A stretch of DNA of 47,247 nt from an uncultured Eubacteriales bacterium. Lineage in GTDB: Bacteria > Bacillota > Clostridia > Oscillospirales > Oscillospiraceae. The stretch covers positions 1 to 47,247 of the forward strand of contig UQYT01000019.1 in assembly GCA_900545405.1 (NCBI GenBank), given 5' to 3'. Both the position numbers and the translations under genes were made by a program. The stretch's first letter is position 1, and every line of letters begins with the position of its first letter. The notes under the pieces were generated by a model. The model ran no database searches. It saw nothing but the letters and a program-made list of their open reading frames with translations, and was not told the DNA's origin. This document shows, piece by piece, positions 7,004 to 15,006 of the stretch.

Positions 7004-8989
7004 TTATGATATGTCGGCGAGGTCGAGATACTGACTGCCGAATTCGGATATGTGCTGCTTTCTGCCGCTGAGATTGTCGCCGAGCAGCAGGTCGAACATC
7101 TCCGCGGTGCGCTCCACGTCCTCGGGCATGACGCGGATGAGCCTCCTGGTCTCCGGGTTCATGGTGGTGAGCCACATCATGTCCGGGTCGTTCTCGCCGA
7201 GGCCTTTGGAGCGGTTTATGGCCGCCTTGGCGCCGCCGAGCTCCTCCACGATCTCGGCCTTCTCGCGGTCCGAGTACGCGAACCAGGTCTTGCCGCCGGA
7301 CTCTATCTCGTAGAGCGGCGACTCCGCGATATACACCAGCCCCTCGCGTATGAGCGTGGGCGCGAGGCGGTAGAGCATCGTGAGGATGAGCGTGCGGATC
7401 TGGAAGCCGTCCACGTCCGCGTCGGTGCAGATGATTATCTTGCTCCAGCGCAGGCTCTCCAGCTCGAAGGCGGGCAGCTCCTTGGCGTGCTTGGGCACCT
7501 CCACGCCGCAGCCGAGGACCTTGATGAGGTCGGTTATTATCTCGCTTTTGAAGATGCGGCCGTAGTCGGCCTTGAGGCAGTTGAGTATCTTGCCGCGCAC
7601 TGGCATGATGCCCTGGAACTCCGCGTCCCGACTGAGCTTGCAGGCGCCGAGGGCGCTGTCGCCCTCCACGATGTATATCTCGCGCCGCGAGACGTCGCGG
7701 CTGCGGCAGTCCACGAACTTCTGCACGCGGTTGGAGATGTCCATGCTGCCCGTGAGCTTTTTCTTGATGTTAAGGCGGGCCTTTTCCGCCTGCTCGCGGC
7801 TGCGCTTGTTTATGAGCACCTGGTCGGCCACGCGGTCGGCCTCCGCCTTGTGCTCGATGAAGTACACCTCCAGCTGGGAGCGGAGGAACTCCGTCATCGC
7901 CTCCTGGATGAAGCGGTTCGTGATGGCCTTCTTGGTCTGGTTCTCATAGGAGGTCTGGGTCGAGAAGCAGTTCGTCACCAGCACGAGGCAGTCCGCCACG
8001 TCCTGAAAGCTTATCTTGCTCTCGTTTTTCTGATACTTTCCCACCTTCTTGATGTAGCCGTCCACGGCGCTGACGAAGGCGCTCTTTGCGGCCTTCTCCG
8101 GCGCGCCGCCGTGCTCGAGGAAGGAGCTGTTGTGGTAATACTCGATGGCGTTGACCTTGTTCGAGAAGCAAAACGCCGCCGAGAGCTTGACCTTGTACTC
8201 GGGCTTGTCCGCGCGGTCCCGGCCCTTGCGCTCGGCCTGGATGAAGCAGGGCGTGGAGAGCGTCTCCTCCCCCGCTATCTCCGCGACGTAGTCGAGGATG
8301 CCGTTTTCGTAGAGGAAGTCCGTCGTCTCAAACTTGCCCGCGGCTATCTCGTTTTTGAGCCGGAAGGTGACACCCGCGTTGACCACGGCCTGGCGCTTGA
8401 GCGTGGCGGTGTAGTACTCGAGCGGGATGTCTATGTCCGTGAAGACCTCGAGGTCCGGCCGCCAGCGGATGTCCGTGCCGGTCTTTTTGCGGTCAGTCGG
8501 CTCCTCGGTCATCTTGCCCTTTATGCGGCCCTTTTCAAAGTGGAGCGTGTATTTCTTGCCGTCGCGCCGGACGACGACGTCCATGTACTCGGACGAGTAC
8601 TGCGTCGCGCAGGTGCCGAGGCCGTTGAGGCCCAGAGAATACTCGTAGTCGCCGCCCTCGTTGTTGCGGTATTTGCCGCCGGCGTAGAGCTCGCAGAACA
8701 CGAGCTCCCAGTTGTATTTCTTCTCGGCCTGGTTCCAGTCCACGGGGCAGCCGCGGCCGAAGTCCTCGCACTCGATGCTCTTGTCGAGATAGCGCGTCAG
8801 TGTTATAATGCTGCCATTGCCCGCGCGGGCCTCGTCGATGGAGTTCGACAGGATCTCGAACACCGCGTGCTCGCAGCCCTCGAGCCCGTCCGAGCCGAAG
8901 ATCACCGCAGGCCGTTTCCTGACCCTGTCCTCGCCCTTGAGCTGGGATATGCTCTCGTTGCCGTAGGACTCGGGAGTGTTTCTTGCCAT
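7004..8989 (-). CDS. Type IIA DNA topoisomerase subunit B (GyrB/ParE-like, divergent)
   Basis: A 661-residue ATPase/TOPRIM subunit. The GHKL ATP site is visible: E45-x3-N49-x2-DE, DFGRG at 76-80 and LGLNGLG at 119-125. The transducer has the QTK loop (ENQTK, about 349-353). TOPRIM motifs follow as VEGDSA (441-446), MPVRGKILN and DADVDG (523-528). The usual DNGRG reads DFGRG and the usual GLHGVG reads GLNGLG, marking it as divergent from GyrB and ParE. I prefer the ATG at 8989, with GAGGG about 11 bases upstream, over a GTG at 9007. It is the first gene of the transcript driven by the promoter at 9053-9081. Confidence 0.9.
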   Translation of the reverse strand: MARNTPESYGNESISQLKGEDRVRKRPAVIFGSDGLEGCEHAVFEILSNSIDEARAGNGSIITLTRYLDKSIECEDFGRGCPVDWNQAEKKYNWELVFCELYAGGKYRNNEGGDYEYSLGLNGLGTCATQYSSEYMDVVVRRDGKKYTLHFEKGRIKGKMTEEPTDRKKTGTDIRWRPDLEVFTDIDIPLEYYTATLKRQAVVNAGVTFRLKNEIAAGKFETTDFLYENGILDYVAEIAGEETLSTPCFIQAERKGRDRADKPEYKVKLSAAFCFSNKVNAIEYYHNSSFLEHGGAPEKAAKSAFVSAVDGYIKKVGKYQKNESKISFQDVADCLVLVTNCFSTQTSYENQTKKAITNRFIQEAMTEFLRSQLEVYFIEHKAEADRVADQVLINKRSREQAEKARLNIKKKLTGSMDISNRVQKFVDCRSRDVSRREIYIVEGDSALGACKLSRDAEFQGIMPVRGKILNCLKADYGRIFKSEIITDLIKVLGCGVEVPKHAKELPAFELESLRWSKIIICTDADVDGFQIRTLILTMLYRLAPTLIREGLVYIAESPLYEIESGGKTWFAYSDREKAEIVEELGGAKAAINRSKGLGENDPDMMWLTTMNPETRRLIRVMPEDVERTAEMFDLLLGDNLSGRKQHISEFGSQYLDLADIS

Positions 8990-9052
8990 TTGCAGTTTTT
9001 CCCTCACTAAATCAATATGTTGTAGCGCAAAATTGCATAATTTTACTTATAT

Positions 9053-9081
9053 AGTATATCCCACCCGCCCCTAAATTGCAA
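9053..9081 (-). promoter_or_regulatory. Sigma-A promoter of the topoisomerase operon
   Basis: Minus-strand -35 TTGCAA (9081-9076) and -10 TATACT (9058-9053) with an ideal 17-base spacer. It directly follows the U-tract of the terminator at 9083-9117 and lies about 60 bases before the B-subunit start. Confidence 0.75.
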
Positions 9082-9082
9082 G

Positions 9083-9117
9083 AAAAAAAGCGGGGCTGCG
9101 CTTTTGCGCCTCCCCGC
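9083..9117 (-). terminator. Terminator ending the RNA candidate
   Basis: The minus-strand hairpin GCGGGG-AG-GCGC, loop AAAA, GCGC-AG-CCCCGC (9117-9090) is followed by seven U residues (9089-9083). Two tandem A/G mismatches interrupt an otherwise perfect stem. No protein gene lies upstream on this strand, which implies termination of a non-coding transcript. Confidence 0.85.
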
Positions 9118-9341
9118 CGCGCCGTCTCCGGCGCAGCTTCTGCTTCGCCTTTGCGGCACTTGACTTCATTCTCTCGCGTGTTGGGGCCTGCGCTTATCCC
9201 GCTCCGGGAACAAGGCTTACGGCTCCTTCCGGCAGCCCGCTTTCATGCGGACGGCCATTCGCCTCATGGTGCTTTTGCGCACCGGCACCGGCCTTGGGTT
9301 TTTTCTCTCTCGCCCTGCCGGACCGCTCTCTTTTGAAGTCC
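9083..9341 (-). ncRNA. Candidate structured non-coding RNA of about 260 nt
   Basis: The 450-base gap between the topoisomerase operon and yaaL has no convincing protein frame but is rich in stems on the minus strand. A long-range 7-bp helix closes the core (9334-9340 with 9162-9168). Inside it is a local hairpin at 9268-9283. After it come further hairpins, including GCGCCG-GAGA-CGGCGC (9134-9119), and then a strong terminator. A promoter-like TTGTAA (9378-9373) and CATACT (9353-9348), 19 bases apart, would start RNA close to the closing helix. I compared it by eye with SRP RNA, tmRNA, RNase P and 6S RNA and could not match it. It could also be a long 5' leader, but the terminator precedes the topoisomerase promoter. 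The element is inferred; its identity is unknown. Confidence 0.45.
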
Positions 9342-9448
9342 GAGTCTAGTATGGCACCGGAGCGGCGGCGTATTACAAGAAGTTTTTGGCCTTTTCGGTT
9401 AAAATTCTCTTGAGCTGAATACAATATGGACAAGGGAGTGTGATATAC

Positions 9449-9664
9449 TTGTCCAAACGTTCAAGAGAAGCCAAGGCCCGCAAGGCCGAGGTCAAGAAGG
9501 CCGTGGAGGAGCTCGACTCCATCCGCTGCCAGCTCGGCGAGAGCTACGTCAAATTCAACAACGTGACCGACCCCTCCGCGCTCGACACCTGCATCTACGA
9601 GATAAGCGCCCTGAAGGCGAAGTACAACTACGCGGTGAGGAACCTGAAATCCTATTTTCTCTGA
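9449..9664 (+). CDS. yaaL: YaaL/DUF2508 family protein
   Basis: A 71-residue, highly charged, helical protein starting LSKRSREAKARKAEV. I chose the TTG at 9449 because AGGGAG lies about ten bases upstream; the GTG at 9440 is only one base from that site. The downstream neighbour is bofA, and the recR-yaaL-bofA order is well known in Bacilli and Clostridia, which supports the call. recR is not present here. Function is unknown. The gap to bofA is 15 bases, so the two are cotranscribed. Confidence 0.75.
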   Translation: MSKRSREAKARKAEVKKAVEELDSIRCQLGESYVKFNNVTDPSALDTCIYEISALKAKYNYAVRNLKSYFL

Positions 9665-9679
9665 TAAGGAGGGCATGAA

Positions 9680-9943
9680 ATGCCGCCGACCGCATCCATC
9701 ATTACAATAGTCATCTGCGCCCTGCTGCTGTATTTGCTGCTGAAGATAATCAAGCTGCCGATAAAACTCCTCTTCAAGCTGCTGCTGAACATGCTCAGCG
9801 GGCTGGTGCTGCTCTTTGTGTTCAACTTCATCGGCGGCTTTTTCGACTTCTCACTCGGCATGAACGCCACGAACGCCCTCGTGGCCGGGGTCCTGGGCAT
9901 ACCGGGCCTCGTGCTGCTGGTGCTCATCAAGGTGTTCATGTGA
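9680..9943 (+). CDS. bofA: BofA-like inhibitor of pro-sigma-K processing
   Basis: An 87-residue membrane protein with two or three hydrophobic segments. The conserved signature is a polar NFIGGFF patch in a membrane helix, followed by NATNALVAGVLGIPGLVLLVLIKVF, which is the BofA C terminus. In B. subtilis BofA sits in the forespore-enclosing membrane and holds the SpoIVFB protease inactive until engulfment is complete. AAGGAGGG precedes the ATG. It follows yaaL, the usual neighbour, and ends at a bidirectional terminator. Confidence 0.88.
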   Translation: MPPTASIITIVICALLLYLLLKIIKLPIKLLFKLLLNMLSGLVLLFVFNFIGGFFDFSLGMNATNALVAGVLGIPGLVLLVLIKVFM

Positions 9944-9956
9944 GTACATAAAAAGA

Positions 9957-9993
9957 CGGCGGACACGAAAGACGTGTCCGCCGCTTTTATTTT
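9957..9993. terminator. Bidirectional terminator between bofA and polC
   Basis: An 11-bp stem (9957-9967 with 9973-9983, loop aaaga) is flanked by a U-rich run on the plus side (9984-9993) and an A run on the other side (9949-9954), so it can end both the plus-strand bofA message and the convergent polC message. Confidence 0.85.
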
Positions 9994-9994
9994 T

Positions 9995-12900
9995 TCAAAA
10001 CAGGGTCATCTGGCTCTCCTCGGGCATCTCGCCGAGGGCGCCTACGGCCTTGAGCTGCTCTATATGCGCCTGGCTGACCTTGGGGCAGGCCATGGAGAGC
10101 TCCTCCACCGAGATGAAGCGCCGGCCGCCCGTGCGGCAGTTCATGAGGTCGTTCGCCGCCGCGGCGCCGAGGCCGGAGATGGCCACGAAGGGCGGGCGCA
10201 GCCGCTTTTCGTCCACGACGAGGAACTTTGTCGCGTCGCACTCGTAGAGGTCCATGGGCGCAAATTCGAAGCCGCGCATGTAGAACTCGTAAACAGCCTC
10301 CAGCGTGGTCAGGAGGTCGTCCTCCTTGGCCGTGGCGTCGCTCTTGGCGCGTATCTCGTTAATCTTGCGCCGCACGAAGTCCTTGCCCTTGAGCATCATG
10401 CCGGCGTCGAAGGCGTCCTTCTGGCTGCGGCGGTAGAAGTAGGCGCTGTAAAATTGCAGCGGCTTGTGGACCTTGAACCACGCTATGCGGAATGCCATCA
10501 TGACGTAGGCCACGGCGTGCGCCTTCGGGAAGAGGTACTTTATCTTGCGGCAGGAGCCGATGTACCAGTCCGGCACGCCCGCGTCGTGCATCTCGGCCTC
10601 GGCGCCCTCGGGCAGGCCGCGGCCCTTTCGGACGGACTCCATTATCTTGAAGGAGCGCTTGTCCGGCATGCCCTTGGAGATGAGGTAGAGCATGATGTCG
10701 TCGCGGCAGCCTATCGTGTCGTTGACGGTGGCGGTGCCGCTCAAGATGAGGTCCTTGGCGTTGCCCAGCCACACGTCCGTGCCGTGGGAGAAGCCCGAGA
10801 GGCGCACCAGCGTGTCGAACTGCTCCGGCTGCGTGTCCACCAGCATCTGGCGAGTGAAGCCCGTGCCGAACTCCGGGATGCCGATGGTGCCGGTCTTGCC
10901 GATGATGGGGTCGTCGTCGCCGAGGCCCAGCGGCTCCGGCGTCTTGAAGATGCGCCGCGTCTCCGGGTCGTCCAGCGGGATGGTGCGGACGTTCACGCCC
11001 GTCATGTCCTCGAGCATCTTGAGCATGGTCGGGTCATCGTGGCCCAGCTCGTCTAGCTTGAGGAGGTTGGCCTCCATGCTGTGATACTCGAAGTGGGTCG
11101 TGATTATGCCGCTGTCCGGGTCGTCGGCCGGGTGCTGCACGGGGCAGAAGTCCTCCACCTCCATGTCCTGCGGGATGACGACGAGGCCGCCGGGGTGCTG
11201 GCCCGTCGTGCGCTTGACGCCGACGAGGCCGAGGGCGAGGCGGCTCTCCTCCGCCTTGGAGACCTTCAGCCCGCGCTCTTCGAGGTACTTGAGCACATAG
11301 CCGTAGGCCGTCTTTTCCGCCAGCGTGCCTATCGTGCCCGCGCGGAAGACGTGGTCGGAGCCGAAGAGTTCTTCCGTGTATTTGTGAGCCCGGGCCTGGT
11401 ATTCGCCCGAGAAATTGAGGTCGATATCCGGGACCTTGTCGCCGCCGAAGCCGAGGAAGGTCTCAAAGGGGATGTCAAAGCCCTCTTTTTTCATCTTCGT
11501 GCCGCACTCGGGGCAGTCCTTGTCGGGCATGTCCGCGCCACAGCCGAAGCCCGCGCCGGAGTCGAAGTCCGTGTAGTGGCAGTTCGGGCAGACGTAGTGC
11601 GGCGGGAGCGAGTTGACCTCCGTGATGCCGGACATGTAGGCCACGATGGAGGAGCCGACGCTGCCTCGGCTGCCGACGAGGTAGCCGTGAGCGTTCGAGT
11701 CCGCGACCAGCTTCTGAGCCGACATGTATATGACGTCGTAGTGCCGGGAGAGGATGTCGCCCAGCTCGGTCTCGACGCGCTTTTTGACGATGTCGGGCGG
11801 GTTTTCGCCGTATATCTCGGTCATGCGGCCGTAGACCAGGTCCTTCAATATCTCCGCCGAGTTTTCGATCTTCGGCGGGAAGAGGCCGTCGGGCAGGAGC
11901 TGGATGTCCTCGCACATGTCCGCTATCTTGTTCGTGTTCGTGACCACGGCGTCGTAGCAGGCGCGCTGGCCGAGATATGCGAACTCCGCGAGCATGTCGT
12001 CCGTCGTGCGGTAATAGAGCGGGTTCTCGCGGTCGGCGTCGGAGAACTTTTTGGCGGCCTGGAGAATGCGGCGGTAAATCTCGTCCTTGGGGTCGAGGAA
12101 GTGGACGTCGCCGGTCGCGACCAGCGGTTTTTCCAGCTCGGCGGCGAGGCGCGCCACGCGGCGGTTGAGGTCGCGCAGGCCCTCGTCGTCGCGCACCGTG
12201 CCGTTTTCCACGAGGAAGCGGTTGTTCGCGATGGGCATGACCTCTATGTAGTCGTAGAACGAGGCTATCTTCTTGAGCTCCGCGTTCGGCGCGCCGCGCA
12301 GCACGGCGTCGAACACCTCGCCCGCCTCGCAGGCGGAGCCTATGAGCAGCCCCTCACGGTGCCGCTCCAGCAGGCTGCGCGGGATTATCGGGTTGCGGTT
12401 GTAGTGCTTGAGGTAGGAGGCGGAGATGAGCTTGTAGAGGTTCTTGAGGCCCACCTTGTTGCGCACCAGCAGGCTGATGTGCCGCACCTTGCGCGTGCCC
12501 GCGCCCGAGAGCTTGCGCAGCACGCCGTCTATGTCCGAGACGCGCTCCGCGCCGTGGCTCTGGAGCATGGGGATGAACTTCTCCATCATGCGCGCGACGA
12601 CCTCGGCGTCGTCAAAGGCACGGTGGTGGTTGAAGGCGGGCAGGCCCAGGTGCTTGCTGACGATGTCCAGCTTGTGGCGCTTGAGCTCAGGCAGCAGGCG
12701 CTGGGAAAGCACCAGCGTGTCGAGCACCACGGGCTCGAAGTATATGCCGCTCCGCTCGCAGGCGGCGGCCATGAAGCCGGTGTCGAAGCTCGCGTTGTGC
12801 GCGATTATGGGCCGGTCGCCCACGAAGTCGAGGAAGGCGCGCATGGCCTCCGCCTCGCTCGGCGCCCCGGCGACGTCGCTGTCGCGGATGCCGGTGAGCT

Positions 12901-13948
12901 CCGTGATGTTCGCGGGTATGGGCATCTTCGGGTCCACGAAGGTGCTGAACTTGTCGCGCACCTCGCCGCCCTTGAAGAGCACCGCGCCGATCTCGGTCAG
13001 GCGGTCCGTCACCGCGGAGAGGCCCGTGGTCTCCACGTCGAAGGCGACGAACTCGCAGTCGAGCAGGCTGTCGCACTTGCCGCGCACGGCGGGGCGCTCC
13101 TCCACGTCGTTTACGTAGTAGCCCTCGATGCCGTAGAGTATCTTGACGCCGTACTTCTTCCCCGCCTTGCTCATCTCGGGGAAGGCCTGGGCCGTGCCGT
13201 GGTCGGTGACGGCTATGGCCTTGTGCCCCCAGGCGGCGGCGCGCTGCACGGCCTTCGCCGGGTCGGTCAGCGCGTCAAGCGTCGAGTAGCGGGTGTGGAA
13301 GTGGAGCTCCACGCGCTTCTCCTCGGCGGTGTCCGGTCGCAGCTCGGCCTCGGACTCGATTATCGAGTAGGGCTCGATGACCATGTCGTTGTCAAACTTG
13401 TTGTATGTCGTCCGGCCTCGGACGATGAGCGTCGCGCCGGTCTTTATCTTGCCGAGGACGGCGGCGTCCTCACTCTTGTCGAAGAATTTGTTGATGCGGA
13501 CGCTGCCGGTGTAGTCGGTCATGTCGAAGCTGAGCACCGAGGCGCCGCGCTTTTGTATCTCGCGGTTGTTGACGGCAAAGACCTCGCCCTTGACGACTAC
13601 GGTGCCGCTCTCGAGGTTGAGCGTGGACATCTCCACCGGCTTGGGCTCCTTGAGCGCCTTGCCGAAGAGCACGCGGGAGGAGCTGCTCTTGCGCTCCGCC
13701 CCCTGGCGGGGGTAGTCCGCGGCGATGCGCACGTTGGCGAGGCCGAACACCTCGCAGAGCTCGTGCTCGAGCCCGCTCAGCTCCGCCGGGGCGGGGGCGC
13801 GGGTGAAGCGGGCCTCTATCTCCATCGTCCGCTCCGCGCGGTTGACCACGACGGAGCTGACCTCGGCCTTGTCGAGGCCGCCGCACATGTCGCCCAGCGC
13901 GGCGCAGTCCGGGAAGATCTCGAGGAAGCCTATGCAGCCCGCGCTCAT
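9995..13948 (-). CDS. polC: DNA polymerase III alpha subunit, PolC type
   Basis: A 1317-residue replicative polymerase of Gram-positive type. Order: a short N-terminal domain, an OB-fold region (about 115-200), the PHP domain starting near HFHTRYSTLDA (216-226), and a DnaQ-like 3'-5' exonuclease inserted within PHP (AFDVETTGLS at 302-311, with AHNASFDTGF further on). The zinc-finger region (CPNCHYTDFDSGAGFGC, then CPECGTK) and the catalytic palm with PDIDLNF complete it. PolC is usually about 1430 residues; the shortfall is at the N terminus, which starts late compared with B. subtilis. The ATG overlaps the ispG stop as ATGA, so translation is likely coupled. It is the last gene of the pyrH operon. 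Confidence 0.95.
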   Translation of the reverse strand: MSAGCIGFLEIFPDCAALGDMCGGLDKAEVSSVVVNRAERTMEIEARFTRAPAPAELSGLEHELCEVFGLANVRIAADYPRQGAERKSSSSRVLFGKALKEPKPVEMSTLNLESGTVVVKGEVFAVNNREIQKRGASVLSFDMTDYTGSVRINKFFDKSEDAAVLGKIKTGATLIVRGRTTYNKFDNDMVIEPYSIIESEAELRPDTAEEKRVELHFHTRYSTLDALTDPAKAVQRAAAWGHKAIAVTDHGTAQAFPEMSKAGKKYGVKILYGIEGYYVNDVEERPAVRGKCDSLLDCEFVAFDVETTGLSAVTDRLTEIGAVLFKGGEVRDKFSTFVDPKMPIPANITELTGIRDSDVAGAPSEAEAMRAFLDFVGDRPIIAHNASFDTGFMAAACERSGIYFEPVVLDTLVLSQRLLPELKRHKLDIVSKHLGLPAFNHHRAFDDAEVVARMMEKFIPMLQSHGAERVSDIDGVLRKLSGAGTRKVRHISLLVRNKVGLKNLYKLISASYLKHYNRNPIIPRSLLERHREGLLIGSACEAGEVFDAVLRGAPNAELKKIASFYDYIEVMPIANNRFLVENGTVRDDEGLRDLNRRVARLAAELEKPLVATGDVHFLDPKDEIYRRILQAAKKFSDADRENPLYYRTTDDMLAEFAYLGQRACYDAVVTNTNKIADMCEDIQLLPDGLFPPKIENSAEILKDLVYGRMTEIYGENPPDIVKKRVETELGDILSRHYDVIYMSAQKLVADSNAHGYLVGSRGSVGSSIVAYMSGITEVNSLPPHYVCPNCHYTDFDSGAGFGCGADMPDKDCPECGTKMKKEGFDIPFETFLGFGGDKVPDIDLNFSGEYQARAHKYTEELFGSDHVFRAGTIGTLAEKTAYGYVLKYLEERGLKVSKAEESRLALGLVGVKRTTGQHPGGLVVIPQDMEVEDFCPVQHPADDPDSGIITTHFEYHSMEANLLKLDELGHDDPTMLKMLEDMTGVNVRTIPLDDPETRRIFKTPEPLGLGDDDPIIGKTGTIGIPEFGTGFTRQMLVDTQPEQFDTLVRLSGFSHGTDVWLGNAKDLILSGTATVNDTIGCRDDIMLYLISKGMPDKRSFKIMESVRKGRGLPEGAEAEMHDAGVPDWYIGSCRKIKYLFPKAHAVAYVMMAFRIAWFKVHKPLQFYSAYFYRRSQKDAFDAGMMLKGKDFVRRKINEIRAKSDATAKEDDLLTTLEAVYEFYMRGFEFAPMDLYECDATKFLVVDEKRLRPPFVAISGLGAAAANDLMNCRTGGRRFISVEELSMACPKVSQAHIEQLKAVGALGEMPEESQMTLF

Positions 13949-15006
13949 TCGCCTTCCCCGCTTTCTATGAGCTCCATGAGCGCAGAACAGAGCTCGCTCT
14001 CGGGCACCTTGCGCACTATCTCGCCCTTCTTGAAGAGCAGACCGCAGCCCTTGCCGCCGGCGACGCCGTAATCGGCCTCGCGCGCCTCGCCCGGGCCGTT
14101 CACGACGCAGCCCATGACGGCGACGGTGATGTCCCAGTCCATGCCGCGGAGCTTGTCCTCCACCTCGTGGGCGAGGCCGATGAGGTCTATCTCCGTGCGC
14201 CCGCAGGTCGGGCAGGAGACAAAGCGCACTCCGCCCTTTTTGAGCCCCGCGGCCTTGAGTATCGCCACGCCCGCGCGCACCTCCTCCACAGGGTCGGCGG
14301 TGAGCGAGACGCGGATGGTGTCGCCTATGCCCTCCATGAGCAGCGTGCCGATGCCGACGGCGGACTTGATGACGCCGTTATAGGCCGTGCCCGTCTCCGT
14401 CACGCCCAGGTGCAGCGGATACGGCAGCTCCTGGGCCGCGAGGCGGTAGGCCGCCACGGTCAGCGCCGCGGACGAGGCCTTCATCGAGAGGCAGATGTCG
14501 TCAAAGCCGCAGTCGTTGAGCAGCTTTATGTGCCCCTTCGCGGACTCGAGCATCGCCTCCGCCGTCGGGTGGCCGTACTTGGCCAGCAGCGGCTTTTCCA
14601 GGCTGCCGCCGTTTACGCCTATGCGGATGGGTATGTTATGTAAACTGCACTCCCGCGCGACGGCGGCGACCTTGTCCGGCCCGCCGATGTTGCCGGGGTT
14701 GATGCGTATCTTGTCCGCGCCGCGCTGCGCCGCCTCGATGGCGAGCTTGTAGTCGAAGTGTATGTCGGCCACGATGGGCAGGGGCGAGCGCTCCTTTATG
14801 GCGGAGATGGCGCGGGCGGCGTCCATATCCGGCACGGCGAGGCGGACTATGTCGCAGCCCGCGGCGGCCAGGGCGCTTATCTGCCGGAGCGTGGCGTCCA
14901 CGTCCTGGGTCTTGGTGCAGCACATGGACTGAACGGAAACAGGGGCGCCGCCTCCTATGGCGACGCCTCCTGCGTATATTCTCTTTGTCTTGTCTCTCGT
15001 TGTCAT
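13945..15006 (-). CDS. ispG: 4-hydroxy-3-methylbut-2-en-1-yl diphosphate synthase (IspG/GcpE)
   Basis: A 353-residue iron-sulfur enzyme of the MEP isoprenoid pathway, converting ME-cPP to HMBPP. The TIM-barrel part carries PVSVQSMCCTKTQDV near the N terminus and ADIHFDYKLA in the middle. The C-terminal [4Fe-4S] domain shows the ligand cysteines in CPTCGRTEIDL and GCVVNGPGEA. It overlaps rseP upstream and polC downstream, each by ATGA. Its place between rseP and polC puts a second MEP step beside dxr. Confidence 0.96.
   Translation of the reverse strand: MTTRDKTKRIYAGGVAIGGGAPVSVQSMCCTKTQDVDATLRQISALAAAGCDIVRLAVPDMDAARAISAIKERSPLPIVADIHFDYKLAIEAAQRGADKIRINPGNIGGPDKVAAVARECSLHNIPIRIGVNGGSLEKPLLAKYGHPTAEAMLESAKGHIKLLNDCGFDDICLSMKASSAALTVAAYRLAAQELPYPLHLGVTETGTAYNGVIKSAVGIGTLLMEGIGDTIRVSLTADPVEEVRAGVAILKAAGLKKGGVRFVSCPTCGRTEIDLIGLAHEVEDKLRGMDWDITVAVMGCVVNGPGEAREADYGVAGGKGCGLLFKKGEIVRKVPESELCSALMELIESGEGE

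Noticed and set aside
9076..9336. Possible small protein in the yaaL upstream gap
   Set aside because: Low-complexity translation with no ribosome site, and it overlaps the structured RNA candidate.
9083..9341. Identity as SRP RNA, tmRNA, RNase P or 6S RNA
   Set aside because: Length and neighbourhood made SRP RNA tempting. CCGGAAGG is present on the minus strand, but the conserved AGCAGC side of the SRP loop is not; no tmRNA tRNA-like ends or RNase P GAGGAAAGUC core were found either.
11081..14071. A 996-codon plus-strand frame antisense to polC
   Set aside because: Same shadow composition, no domains, and it covers well-conserved PolC sequence on the other strand.
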